A stretch of 64,000 nt of DNA from contig NC_031500.1 in NCBI RefSeq assembly GCF_000237925.1, forward strand, positions 18,005,753-18,069,752. The letters run 5' to 3'. The first letter of the stretch is position 1, and every line of letters starts with the position of its first letter. Source of the stretch: Schistosoma mansoni (lineage: Eukaryota > Platyhelminthes > Trematoda > Strigeidida > Schistosomatidae). Below the pieces are notes generated by a model that saw only the letters and a list, made by a program, of their open reading frames with translations, was not told the origin of the DNA and searched no databases. Made by a program: the position numbers and the translations under genes. Below, in pieces: positions 35,601 through 44,479 of the stretch.

Positions 35601-35713
35601 GTCGTCATCCTCCAATAACAACAACAACAACGACAAAGCCAATTACAGTAACTAGAAAATTACAAATGGGTCCATATGGTCGTTATCGCTGTGATTGTAA
35701 ATGCCAACCTTAA
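26487..35713 (+). CDS. SCP/TAPS venom allergen-like (VAL) secreted protein, complete gene
   Basis: Five exons (26487-26663, 30620-30762, 30814-30904, 33658-33761, 35551-35713) with GT/AG borders and matching phases give 225 residues plus a stop. The N-terminus [17 protein letters not shown] looks like a signal peptide, so the product should be secreted. CAP-domain hallmarks in order: HTDYRRLLL (the HNxxR-like helix), [14 protein letters not shown] (the LxWDxxLxxxA region), HYKRIVW (CAP1, usually H-F-T-Q-V-W) with GCSVGHC, and VCYYSPMGDV (CAP2, usually CNYxPxGN). The C-terminus has a short Thr run and four Cys ([13 protein letters not shown]). Length and Cys content fit schistosome group 1 VALs, proposed to act at the host interface by sterol or lipid binding; that role is family knowledge, not shown here. 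An alternative start 27 nt upstream would add nine residues. Confidence 0.88.
26712..27236 (+). repeat. 520-bp short retroposon, full length, in VAL intron 1
   Basis: From gcccctaaataccttggtac to the tail tttaaataaataaataaaat. Open frames of up to 108 codons inside it are not genes. Confidence 0.8.
27375..27570 (-). mobile_element. RTE LINE 3'-end fragment in VAL intron 1
   Basis: The plus strand reads cgcttgttacctctcataga, gagcatagtcctctcaccaa and ccaatcctgtcataggcaaa, the reverse of the terminal RTE segment at about 24400-24520. Decayed. Confidence 0.6.
27645..27965 (+). repeat. Unclassified ~330-bp interspersed repeat, copy 2
   Basis: gtaatgaacaagaacacgac, cgaatgtatttaagcccaaa and atatactacttatatggata mark it. 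Same family as 25305-25620. Confidence 0.5.
28215..28390 (+). repeat. Hammerhead SINE copy in VAL intron 1
   Basis: It starts within the tRNA-like head (gcgagacaagtaggtcctgg, then ttcaaatctcacgagg). The ribozyme (actgctgagaagtcccacag, ggacaaaacggccgtccagt) has a changed core (CTGAGAA, AAAA). It ends at ctcatgctttcaactatg. Confidence 0.7.
28780..28995 (-). repeat. Unclassified ~330-bp interspersed repeat, copy 3 (inverted)
   Basis: On the plus strand: gatataagtagtatgtatca, aaatgcctgacagcagaagg and atggtttttcagattttatt, the reverse of 25360-25600. Confidence 0.5.
29465..29690 (+). repeat. Hammerhead SINE, short fold-back in VAL intron 1
   Basis: The left arm (agtcaattgaagctagacca, ggaaaacctgaaagcactgg) is followed almost directly by the plus-oriented ribozyme (cactgctgaggagtcccata, ggacaaaacggccgttcagt) and its right flank. 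The two ~60-bp flanks form an inverted repeat around the ribozyme. The ribozyme GAAA reads AAAA. The left terminus reads tcagaaagggtttttgtgga. Confidence 0.7.
29810..30235 (+). repeat. Unclassified ~330-bp repeat, copy 4, split by a fold-back insertion
   Basis: Left part ends gacatcaggtatttt; right part resumes aaatcaggtatctcaa, atatattacttatatctatc. The duplicated atcaggtat (29947-29955 and 30146-30154) marks the insertion 29956-30145. Confidence 0.6.
29956..30145. repeat. Fold-back element, shorter copy
   Basis: Inverted arms of about 40 bp: gttggtcgtggagc against gctccacgaccaaaccatc. It is related to 32021-32330 and bounded by a 9-bp target-site duplication. The protein-like reading [11 protein letters not shown] is incidental to the repeat. 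Confidence 0.65.
30320..30350 (+). repeat. (AT)n microsatellite
   Basis: A short run of alternating tatata directly before a hammerhead SINE copy. Confidence 0.8.
30351..30500 (-). repeat. Hammerhead SINE copy, minus orientation, in VAL intron 1
   Basis: tcacttgaagctagaccact, ggaaaacctgg-like flank, ribozyme, then a tRNA-like head (cctcgcgagattcgagcccg, aacgcttaaccactagacca). It is truncated beyond the head. Confidence 0.75.
30386..30435 (-). ncRNA. Hammerhead ribozyme, core intact
   Basis: Minus strand: stem I strand gcacgctg, CTGAGGA, stem II GTCT-cacaat-AGGAC, GAAA, stem III around CGACCG, cleavage triplet GTC, stem I partner cagtgc. The core bases match the CUGANGA...GAAA consensus, and stem I can pair with one bulge. 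It lies antisense in VAL intron 1. Confidence 0.65.
30620..30762 (+). CDS. VAL gene exon 2
   Basis: Acceptor tatctaaaag, donor ataaa|gtaagt, phase 2 out. Encodes [17 protein letters not shown] and the EYRGQIGIN region. Confidence 0.87.
30814..30904 (+). CDS. VAL gene exon 3
   Basis: Acceptor atttataaag, donor aaagg|gtaagt, preceded by a 51-nt intron. Encodes [19 protein letters not shown] and the start of the CAP1 motif (HYKR). Confidence 0.87.
30962..31320 (+). repeat. Hammerhead SINE copy, plus orientation, in VAL intron 3
   Basis: Terminal segment ttagaaggagcctcgtggag, then actcactgaagaaaattggt, a tRNA-like head (ggctcagtggtctatcggtt; B box ggttcgaatctcg) and the ribozyme. The ribozyme core reads CTGCAGA, so it is mutated, while the GAAA and ccgtccagtgc are kept. 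Confidence 0.75.
31340..32010 (+). repeat. Degraded Sm-alpha copy interrupted by a 520-bp retroposon
   Basis: Sm-alpha pieces flank the insertion: gtacctgcatcttagagtt at 31351-31369 and ttgatgttgattccaggatt onward to about 32005 (ttccatcattagttatcatc). The duplicated ttagagtt at the junctions marks the insertion. Confidence 0.65.
31371..31890 (+). repeat. 520-bp short retroposon, full length, in VAL intron 3
   Basis: gcccccaaatgctctggtac to tgtttaaataaaataataat. Inserted into the Sm-alpha relic with an ~8-bp duplication. Confidence 0.8.
32021..32330. repeat. Fold-back element with ~95-bp inverted arms
   Basis: The left arm (about 32061-32156: gatggagttttgttctctga, ctggatggtttgactgtgga) and right arm (about 32243-32330: tcacttctacccgaagttta, aaactccacagtcaaaccat) are inverted copies around a ~85-bp loop. 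A target-site duplication ctaagtattg flanks the element at 32011-32020 and 32331-32340. On the minus strand of the left arm, 32085-32140 shows CTGATGA, a possible 7-bp stem with an AGAA loop, GAAA and then GTC. This resembles a hammerhead, but stem I is not convincing. Confidence 0.7.
32340..33016. other. VAL intron sequence, unassigned
   Basis: No recognised repeat or exon. Confidence 0.35.
33017..33545 (-). repeat. 520-bp short retroposon, full length, in VAL intron 3
   Basis: tatttatttatttaaacaca to accagggcattcgtggacac, minus orientation. The flanks aaatagtctta and aaaatagactaag suggest a diverged target-site duplication. Confidence 0.8.
33658..33761 (+). CDS. VAL gene exon 4
   Basis: Acceptor ttcgacag, donor cccat|gtaagt, phase 2 out. 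Encodes [16 protein letters not shown] and VCYYSP, completing CAP1 and starting CAP2. Confidence 0.87.
33842..33972 (+). repeat. Hammerhead SINE, truncated inside the ribozyme, in VAL intron 4
   Basis: Terminal segment ttagaagggtgttttttgtg, gttgaaagcatgagtc, then the tRNA-like head (gcgagactggtaagtcctgg; B box gggttcgaaccttgc), then cactgctgaggagtcccgca. It stops within the stem II loop and joins 18S-like sequence. Confidence 0.75.
33973..34096 (+). pseudogene. 18S rRNA 3'-end fragment (retro-inserted)
   Basis: 34039-34095 matches the universal 3' end of 18S rRNA with a few changes: gaggaagtaaaagtcgt, then ggtttccgtaggtgaacctg, then gatcatta. The preceding ~65 bp (tttagtgatgtcg onward) fits the more variable segment before it. 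Homology stops at the mature 18S 3' end and is followed by a C-run and A-run. It is a short inserted fragment fused to a hammerhead SINE, not an rRNA gene. Confidence 0.8.
34285..34560 (-). repeat. Low-copy interspersed repeat, copy 2 (inverted)
   Basis: Reverse of 23180-23440: agatttaggcttttcatcat, cctttgagtgacgctaaaaa. It lies in VAL intron 4. Confidence 0.55.
34697..35262 (+). repeat. Hammerhead SINE, fold-back plus more than one unit
   Basis: Three parts: an inverted arm (34704-34803), then a full unit that begins and ends with the same ~45-bp segment (34804-34848 and 35215-35259, spacing 411 bp; both read caactatgaaaatactaaat). The unit contains cggttgctcaacttcgtgga, a tRNA-like head (ggttcgaata B box, about 35091) and a ribozyme at 35121-35170. 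Both arms carry gtgtgagtc (reverse gactcacac) where other copies have catgagtc. It lies in VAL intron 4. Confidence 0.8.
35121..35170 (+). ncRNA. Hammerhead ribozyme, core and stems intact
   Basis: gcactg (stem I), CTGAGGA, stem II GTCC-cataata-GGAC, GAAA, stem III ATGGCCGT (very short and palindromic), GTC at 35161-35163, then cagtgc (stem I partner, perfect 6-bp pairing). All conserved core bases are present. Such minimal stem III hammerheads are known to work best as dimers. Confidence 0.8.
35551..35713 (+). CDS. VAL gene exon 5 (terminal)
   Basis: Acceptor ccattttag after a long pyrimidine tract; stop TAA at 35711-35713. Encodes GDVKTS, a Thr run, and a basic Cys-containing tail. No clear AATAAA is seen just downstream; acataaag at about 35727 is a possible weak signal. 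Confidence 0.85.
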
Positions 35714-35836
35714 TACTGTATATAACATAAAGACACTCAGATCCATTTTGTATTTTCTATATACATAAACTCATGTAAACGGCTACTGTTGGTATACTAT
35801 TAGAGTATTGTTGTTTTTTCACATATTATTTTATCA

Positions 35837-35998
35837 GAATGGGGTTCTGTGGTGATTGTAGTAATTTAATAGTTGAACTTATGAATCAATTAAAGTTAGA
35901 CCACCATGGGAAACCTGGAAGAACTAGACAACCGTTTCATCCTAGTATATGACTCCTCAGCAGTGCGCATCTACGATCCTGCTTGTGAGATTCGAATT
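35837..35998 (-). repeat. Hammerhead SINE copy just downstream of the VAL gene
   Basis: Terminus tcagaatggggttctgtggt, then gttgaacttatgaatcaatt, the ribozyme (35921-35968, minus strand) and the start of the head (gatcctgcttgtgagattcg). The ribozyme keeps CTGAGGA and GAAA, but stems II and III have wobble pairs and changes (GTCA/AGGAT; ACGGTTGT). Confidence 0.7.
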
Positions 35999-35999
35999 T

Positions 36000-36785
36000 T
36001 CTTTTACACAACTTTCTTCATAACATTTAGTTATCGGTAACTTAGCTGTGAAGATTTAATCATTTGAAGATGAACGCTATTTTCAGAGTTATAGAATTCT
36101 TGTGATATATGAAACTGATTTCAACAATTTTATATCACCATTCATGGAAAGTTATCATTAGTACTGATATGCTTGATGCTATTACGAGTTCACCTTACTC
36201 GGTAAACCGAAAGAATATCAAAGACGCAGTGACATGATAGGCTATTCTAATCCGTTGTCCCCGGCTCTCTTAACTAAATCAAGAAGTCTTGTTAAGGTGT
36301 AGAGAATGTATTCTACAATCACCCAAAAAATACGAGGTCACTAAGCACATAAATCAAGCTTATTTATACAATGACAGAAAAGCCCTTGGGAGAGCCACAA
36401 AATAGGGTACAAAGAAAAACCCGTCAACCAATGACAGTCAAAAGAAATGTAAGCTGTAGATTAACTAAATGTCTCTTGGCGCGAAAACACAAAATTCAAG
36501 TTTTCAGAATAGAATTACAAAATTAAGACCTTTTCCAAGTGAGTTCTGGGGATCTAACGTCCTCAACAAGTATGACTAAGATAAGGAGTATAACGTATCT
36601 TATCTTTAATAAAAGATGTTTATTTGAAGTTCTTTTGTAAACATATTCCATAAAATTAGTTTTGTGAACAATATGGAGAAGTTCAAAATCGAAATATGTA
36701 TATGATCAATGTATGTTGTTCAAATTGATTTATGTAGTGATTTGATTCAATAAGTATTTATTTGCTAGCCTCACTTCTAACTTGA
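36000..36785. other. Unassigned intergenic sequence
   Basis: No recognised exon or repeat downstream of the VAL gene. Confidence 0.35.
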
Positions 36786-36789
36786 TTCA

Positions 36790-37595
36790 AATACTGACTT
36801 GCTTACTTACTCCTGTTACCCCAATCAAGCATAGGCCGCCGATCAGAATTTTACCAACCCAATCTGTCATGGGCATTCCTTTCTACTTCTATCCAGTTTA
36901 TGTTCATTCTTCTCATGTCTGTCTCCATTTCTCAGCTTAATGTGTTATTTGATCTTGCTCTTCTCCTTTGGCCTTCAAGATTCCATGTGAGGGCTCGCCT
37001 TGTGACGCAGTTGGGTGATTTCCTCAAAGTGTACCCTATCCACTTCCAGCGCCTCTTCCTGATTTCTTCCTTTGCTGGAATCTGGTTTGTTCTCTCCCAC
37101 AATAGAATGTTGCTGATAGTGTCTGGCCAACACATCCCAAGACGACTGTTATTTAGCACCTGTATCTTCTGGATGATGGCTTTCGTAGTTCTTCAGGTTT
37201 CCGCTCCATACAGTAGAATTGTCTTAACATTTGTATTGAAAATTTTAACTCTAGTGTTGGTTGACAATTGTTTTGAGTTCCAGATGTTCTTCAGTTGTAA
37301 ATATGCTGCTATTGCTTTGCCGATCCTCGCCCTCATATCTGTATCAGATCCACTGTGTTCATCGATGATGCTGCCCAGATATGTAAAAGCTCTCACATCC
37401 TCCAAAGCTTTTCCGTCAAGTGTAATTCGATTGATGCATGTTGTACTGTATTGGAGAGTCTTGTTTTTCCCTTTATCTATATTGAGACCTACTGTTACCA
37501 AAGTTACTTCAAATAACCTATGTCTTAATGTACTTTTTAATGGTACTCTATATGGTTTTAAGTTGAAAAGCATTCTATTACTTATACATGATCGT
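36790..37595 (-). mobile_element. RTE-clade LINE 3' fragment (second family)
   Basis: Minus-strand pieces: [69 protein letters not shown] and [16 protein letters not shown]. The 3' terminus is at about 36798 (gcttacttactcctgttacc on plus). It is nearly the same as 44480-45180 on the other strand. The 232-codon plus-strand frame at 36900 is its antisense shadow. Confidence 0.85.
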
Positions 37596-37599
37596 TAGA

Positions 37600-38140
37600 G
37601 ATTACCTTTTGTGGGTTAATCCATTAACAGACAACATTTATCAATAAATATATGTATAGGTAAATGATTTTCAGATTGTCATTACCTCTTGAGAAACCGC
37701 TAGAATAAAATTATTATAATGAGGGAATTTTATTTATACAAAGATGCTGGATAAACTTATTCAATTTAAAAATGAATTGTACATATTTGAAACACATCTT
37801 GATAAGAGTAGTGGATAAACATCCCATCATCCTTTATTGTCAAACATATGATCGAAACAGGTCATAAGATTGATCTTAACTCGGCTTTTGTGGTGTTGTA
37901 TAAAAGTGTAAAAGGGTGTATACTAAAGTTGATTGAAGCCTTAACCATATGAAAATTCAAACACCCTTTGTGTATTCAAAAACAGTTTGTTCTCACCTTA
38001 AACCTATCCTGGTAATATTAGCTTATTAACCAGAAGTGATGAGGTGTCAAATTGTTTTCACATTAATATTATTATCCTTGTCTACTCTTACCCCCCCCTC
38101 ACTTCCAGTCTAATTGAACTTTTATTTTTATACATAAATG
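37600..38140. other. Unassigned intergenic sequence
   Basis: No recognised element before the LTR element. Confidence 0.35.
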
Positions 38141-38144
38141 TTCC

Positions 38145-38471
38145 TGTAGCTGTAAATAATTCACCAAAATCAATAGCTCATTAAGTGTTCGACATTGGAT
38201 GCTGACCATGTTGTTTAAGTGGACTTGTTTAACTGAAGGCTTTCGGTCATGCATCCGTACCAGATCACGTTGCAACTCGGCGTAGGACACAGCTCCTACG
38301 TTTCATTAGCCAGCTTATAGTAAAGGTTCCTCGATATATTGGTAACGAATCAAATATATCTTTCCTGCCTCTTCTCGTCTGACTTCTGATTTCTATCTGA
38401 CTGGGAACGATCGAATATACAAGGTGCTACTGGTAGCTAGTTGTAAAACTAGGACATCCGTTGCATCATCA
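38145..38471 (+). repeat. 5' LTR of the gypsy element
   Basis: Starts tgtagctgtaaataattcac and ends gttgcatcatca. Base-identical as read to 43141-43467. Confidence 0.93.
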
Positions 38472-38472
38472 G

Positions 38473-38490
38473 TGGTGAACCCGACGTGAT
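38473..38490 (+). other. Primer-binding site, tRNA-Trp type
   Basis: tggtgaacccgacgtgat lies 1 nt after the LTR and is complementary, apart from one base, to the 3' end of eukaryotic tRNA-Trp including CCA. tRNA-Trp priming is a known trait of the CsRn1 clade. Confidence 0.8.
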
Positions 38491-41400
38491 CTGGTGCACC
38501 AAGTCAATATACTGTGAGTCTGCTCCATTTTGGAATATTATTATTCATTGTTATTCTTTATTTGAATTTTATATATTGTGATATACTTTTTTTCGCGAAT
38601 TTTTTTTCTCGGATATATTTTAATTAAACATTTTTCTTTATCTATATTACTATGACGGAACACTCTCCTAAGGTTCTTAAGTTTAAGTCTATTCCCCCTA
38701 TTACGATTCAGTTAACGCCATTTTGACCCGACAATATCGAGTCCTGGTTCTGCTATGCAGAAGCAGATTTTTGCATGCACGGAATCACGGACTCGCGCAC
38801 ACGTTTCCTCGCGGTAGTTAAGGCGTTACCGCGCGAGTTTAACAGGTACGTAACACCTAGTATGTTTACTAGTGATGTTCCCGAACCTTACGAAACGCTT
38901 AAGCTATCGATTTTAAAACGAGGAGACCTAACTGATCGACAACGGTTAGACCAACTCCTTAACAATATCGACTTGCAACATGGTTCTGCGACGGACATGT
39001 TGCTTAGAATGAGAGAAGTCATCGGCCAACGAACTTTCGATGATGGCCTATTTAGACAACTTTTCTTGTCTAAACTCCCTCAACAGGTGCAGGCAGTGCT
39101 TGTTTCATTTCAAAACAATGCCATAGATGAACTAGCTGCATCTGCCGATCGAATCTTGGAAATCACCAAATTTTCTAAGGCCGAGGTTTTTTCCATCAAA
39201 GAAAAACCCCAATCGACCTCGACTGACATGGCCGAACTATGTCACACGCTTACAAGATATCTTAGAGTTCGTAATGACCGTGGTCGGTCAAAATCCTCAC
39301 GTAGGAGCGTCTCACGTAAGAGATCTGTCTCTCGACCACGAGAGACAGAAAACCCCGACTGGTGCTGGTATCACAACCAGTACGGTAAATCCTCTAGAAA
39401 TTGCAGGAGGCCCTGCAATTATCCGACCCCAAAATCGAGTGACACGAAAAACAGTTCGGGAAACTTCCCAGCCGGCACGCGTTAACGGCAACCGTAGCCG
39501 GCGAACACAGCCGCCTCTTATATGTCACGGATGTGATAACGAAAGTTCGCCACCTCGTCGACACCGGCGCAGAAGTTAGCGTTCTTCCAGCGAATTCCAA
39601 CGACAGATTTCGCGAGTCTGTTTTAAGTTTACAGGCGGCGAACGGAAAACCGATCGCTACTTACGGTGAAAGGTACGTCTACCTTAACGTGGGTTTATGC
39701 AAACCCATACACTGGATTTTCGTTGTTGTAGATGTCTCTATGCCAATCATTGGTATAGATCTGTTACAACACCACAATCTACTCATCGACACACGCTCAC
39801 GAAGGTTAATAGACAGAAACACTAAGTTATCCGTTTGCTTAACTCCTTGTTCCGGTTGCAGGTTATCCCCAGTCACGATTAAGCACACCATAGACCCATT
39901 GTACCAATCAGTACTCGACAAATACCCCGGGATACACCAATCGCAATCGAAATTGCCTTGTGTAACCAGCAATGTTACACATCACATCTCGACTACAGGA
40001 CCACCTGTATTTTCGAAAGCCCGAAGACTCGCTCCCGAGAAGCTTAGGTTAGCTAAAAACGAATTCGACCATCGAATAGTCCATGGGCATCCCCATTGCA
40101 CATGGTCCCTAAAAAGGACAGCAATGATTGGCGGCCAACTAGGACAGCAATGATTGGCGGCCAACTGGTGATTATCGGCGTCTGAATGCAAAGACCATTC
40201 CCGATCGTTACCCGCTGCCTCATATTCACGATTTGACAGCTACCTTGAAAGGTACAACTGTCTTTTCAAAAATCGACTTAGTTAAGGCCTATAACCAAAT
40301 ACCGATGGCACCTGACGACATCCCTAAAACCGCCATCATCACTCCCTTCGGTCTTTACGACTTTCTACGAGTGCCTTTTGGTTTAAGAAATGCGGCTCAA
40401 ACCTTCCAAAGGTTTATAGACGACGTTTTCCGAGGTCTCAACTTCGTACATGCGTATGTTGATGACTGTCTAATAGCAAGTCCGGACAGAGAATTACATC
40501 TCAAACATCTGGACATTGTTTTCGATCGACTCCAAAGGCATGGCATTACTGTCAACATTCAGAAATGCCAAATCGGAACTAACTGCTTAGACTTCTTAGG
40601 ACACACTATTGATGCCCAACGCATCTGACCCCTTAGGAGCAAGGTGGCGGCCATTCTGGATTACCCAGAACCGACCACGATCAAGCAATTGCGAATTTTC
40701 AAAGGAATCGTAAGTTTCTATAGACGGTTCATACCCAAATGCGCATCTCTTATGAAACCGTCAACCGATCAGCTTCGTGGAAATGCGAAATCAATTAGTT
40801 TAGACGACGTAGCCCGTAAAGCATTCTCCACAGCTAAGGAACACATCGCTAAAGCAACCCTGCTTGCTCATCAGGACACTCAAGCACCCATTAGTATCGC
40901 AGTAGACTCATACGACTCAGCAATCGGAGCAGTCTTACAACAATGGGTTAACAACTCATGGCAACCTTTAGGATTTTTCTCGAGACGGTTGTTAGACACG
41001 GAATCTAGGTACAGCACGTTCGGTAGGGAACTCCTAGCTATGTATTGTGCCGTACGGCATTTTCAACATTCCATCGAAGGAAGAGAATTCACGCTTTTTA
41101 CCGATCACAAACCTCTTACCTTCTCTTTAAATTCATCTTCAGACAAGTACTCACCGCGAGAGTCTCGACAACTCGACTACATTTCGCAGTTTACTTCAGA
41201 CATACAACATATTTCTGGAGCAAACAATGTAGTCGCAGACGCCTTGTCTCGAACTAGCTCCTTGAACAGTTTCCAAGGAATCGACCTTCTTAAACTCGCT
41301 CAGCTTCAAAAAGAAGACATTGATCTTCAGCATGAGTTATCCTCGACAACTCTTAAACTAAGTATTAGGCAGATGGGAACAGGTAAGGAAACCTTACTCT

Positions 41401-43124
41401 GTGACACATCTACAGGTAGGGATCGTCCAATTGTACCAAAACATTATCGCCGCAAAGTCTTCAATACGTTGCACAGTTTTTCTCATCCAGGTGCTCGTGC
41501 AACAGTCAAACTTATAGCCGAACGCTTTTGTTGGCCTGGCATGAATAAAGACGTGAGGGAGTGGGCACGCTCCTGTGTAAGCTGTCAGAAATCTAAGGTC
41601 ATAAGACACAACAAATGTCCCTTAGGCTCTTTCAAAACCCCTGACGATCGTTTCGACCACGTCCATCTAGATTTAGTAGGACCCTTACCCGACTCGAACG
41701 GATACTCATATCTCCTAACATGCGTAGACCGTTTTACTCGATGGCCAGAAGCAGTACCGATTAAAGACATTACTGCTGAAACCGTGGCCCGCGCTTTCGT
41801 CGAACGATGGGTAGCAAATTTCGGTTGCCCTTCGTTCATCACTACAGACCGCGGACGCCAGTTCGAATCTGGACTTTTCCGTTGTCTAACCTCACTTTTA
41901 GGAATCACGCGCTTCCGAACGACCGCCTACCACCCACAAGCAAACGGGTTGGTAGAACGTTTTCGTAGACAACTCAAAGCTTCATTATCAGCTTCAAACG
42001 TTTCACAGTGGACAGACGCTCTTCCACTCGTCTTGCTAGGTATCCGCAATGCAGTGAAAGCTGACATTGGATACACGGCATCTCAACTCGTTTACGGAAC
42101 GACACTCCGACTCCCAGGAGAATTCGTGGATCCTTCAGCTTCTTCATTGAACATGGATCTCAACTCTTACACGAGTAGGCTTACAAACGCTATGCGTTCA
42201 ATTAAACCTGCTCACACTCGACCTCAATCAACTGAGGTTTTCATTCAACCCGAATTACGACATAGTACACACGTCTTCATTCGTCGAGACTCACATCGAC
42301 GACCCCTCGAATCAGCTTACGAAGGACCCTTCAAAGTTCTTCAACGCGAACCTAAGTACTATGTAGTCGATAAGAACGGCACGAACGATAGCATCAGTAT
42401 CGATCGACTAAAAGCAGCGTACTTAGAAGGAAACCCTAGCTACGTCGAATTTCCTTCAGTACAATCGTGCGATACGGCTCCGACACTTGTAGTACCCTAC
42501 ACGACAGCCGACACAAAACTTGATTCTTCGCCAACGACAATAGATAAACCTAAGACAACGCGTTCTGGAAGACGAGTAAGATTTCCAGAACATCTTAACG
42601 AATATTGCACGTCGGACATAAGTTTTATCTTGAATTACCCTTTCATAGTTTATTATAAAAATTTTTAATATGCTCATTTTTTATTTATATAAAAAAACAA
42701 AACATTTTAATCTTTTTTTGAGCGTATATATATATTTTTATATATAAAAAAAACCAAAAAAAAACCAGTTTTTTTTTACGATCGCTTTTACGCTGTTTGT
42801 AAGTGTATTAGTTTATTCATTTTTTCCCCCGCTCATCTTGTGTCCTTACGCAAGTACGAGTGTATTTTCGACATGCACTCACACGTTTTATTTTTCCTCT
42901 TTTCCAGGACGGCTGGAAAGGAACGACGAAGTTTCGCAAGGAACCGAAATTTTCATTGTACTATATTTCTTTATTGCTATGTTGTACATTTTGGTCCCAT
43001 AGTTTAAGGAAAGACGATCAGACGCTGTTAAACGAAGCAAGCTATCAGAAGAGTGTTTACCAACGACAAACTCGTTGGGTTTAAACTTCTGGCTGGTCAC
43101 GTCTTAGGGGCATCACTACCTCAC

Positions 43125-43140
43125 TAGGGGGGGAGTGATC
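43125..43140 (+). other. Polypurine tract
   Basis: The run agggggggag sits just before the 3' LTR and is the expected plus-strand priming site. Confidence 0.75.
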
Positions 43141-43467
43141 TGTAGCTGTAAATAATTCACCAAAATCAATAGCTCATTAAGTGTTCGACATTGGATGCTG
43201 ACCATGTTGTTTAAGTGGACTTGTTTAACTGAAGGCTTTCGGTCATGCATCCGTACCAGATCACGTTGCAACTCGGCGTAGGACACAGCTCCTACGTTTC
43301 ATTAGCCAGCTTATAGTAAAGGTTCCTCGATATATTGGTAACGAATCAAATATATCTTTCCTGCCTCTTCTCGTCTGACTTCTGATTTCTATCTGACTGG
43401 GAACGATCGAATATACAAGGTGCTACTGGTAGCTAGTTGTAAAACTAGGACATCCGTTGCATCATCA
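43141..43467 (+). repeat. 3' LTR of the gypsy element
   Basis: Identical as read to the 5' LTR; followed by the target duplication ttcc at 43468-43471. Confidence 0.93.
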
Positions 43468-43685
43468 TTCCTAACAAGTATATTATGTGTGATCAGATTG
43501 ATTCGAAATGTATTGCGTTAATATATCATCACATAGTTCTGATAATCTTTGTCTCCTCATTACACTATCGTGACATCTTATATCAATATCAACGTAGTTC
43601 TTTTTCTCTTGATTATATAAGTTAAATCTTGATTCTGTTATCAAAGTTATGCTCATAATTAAATGTTCACTACTATCTAATTATC

Positions 43686-44205
43686 CCTTGCAAATGTCCT
43701 GATATGGCCGAGGGTGGGGAGTGCCCGCCCCCTCTCTCGAAATGCTCTCATATGGCCACGCCTATATAGCCTCTAACAGGGAATTCCTAATCACTGCCTT
43801 CTAGTGGCTGGGGTGTTGTTCATGAAAGTCAGAGGACGAAAAGCGAATGTCCGGCACTTTAACCGGGTTGTGGACACGGAAGGTCCACAGAGGGGAGTTG
43901 GAAAACCCTGATTCCAAACCAATGGTGTACATGGACCCCAGTATCCTGATGGAACAAATGGCGTATGAATCAATTGTTGGTCATTGGCTACCATGGGACT
44001 GCGTCTCCTAACGATGCTCCACTGACTTGTGGATCAGAACTTTAGGTCAAGGTCTCCGGATGTGGTCCCTTAAGAAAACCACCTGCTTCAGTTTGGGCAC
44101 CTGGGCAGTATCACAGCCCTCACACAAAATCGGATGAGATTTGTGTGGCGCATATATATCTAGTGCCCCTTTGTACTAATATTTATGTGTTTAAATAAAA
44201 TAAAT
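43686..44205 (+). repeat. 520-bp short retroposon, full length
   Basis: From cttgcaaatgtcctgatatg to tgtttaaataaaataaatc. Open frames inside on the minus strand are shadows. Confidence 0.8.
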
Positions 44206-44479
44206 CAAATTATCATTTATTTTATTACTTATTCAATTTTTTTATCTTAGGTGATAAAAGGTTAAATTTAGAATCGGTTAAGCTAATCATATAGTCAAAG
44301 TTCTTGCAGTCAACATAAGAATTTCGTCTTATAAGAAATAATATAATCAGTTGTTTATGCTACTTATAACAGAGTGTAGATCACCAATGGGAATGATGAA
44401 GTTTACTCAATTCGGAGGGAAATGCAATTACCTCATTGCATTCATCAATGTTGCATCTTGAATTTATTGCCTAATTTGG

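Larger units (their letters stand above)
38145..43467 (+). mobile_element. Young Ty3/gypsy LTR retrotransposon, Boudicca/CsRn1 type
   Basis: 5323 bp with two 327-bp LTRs that read identical over their full length, TG...CA ends, and a 4-bp target duplication ttcc on both sides. A tRNA-Trp-type primer site follows the 5' LTR and a G-rich polypurine tract precedes the 3' LTR. Parts in order: Gag with a CHCC-type zinc motif (about 38650-39480), aspartic protease (about 39540-39800), reverse transcriptase (about 40000-40630), RNase H (about 40640-41260) and integrase (about 41400-42660). Order, LTR length and primer fit the Boudicca/CsRn1 clade. It is broken by a few interruptions (about three). 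Identical LTRs indicate recent insertion. Confidence 0.92.

Noticed and set aside
36900-37598. Long plus-strand open frame (232 codons) with a hydrophobic look
   Set aside because: It is the exact antisense of an RTE LINE reverse transcriptase fragment; the same antisense frame recurs at 44464-45138.
42456-42677. Minus-strand small frames inside the gypsy element
   Set aside because: Antisense shadows of the integrase region.
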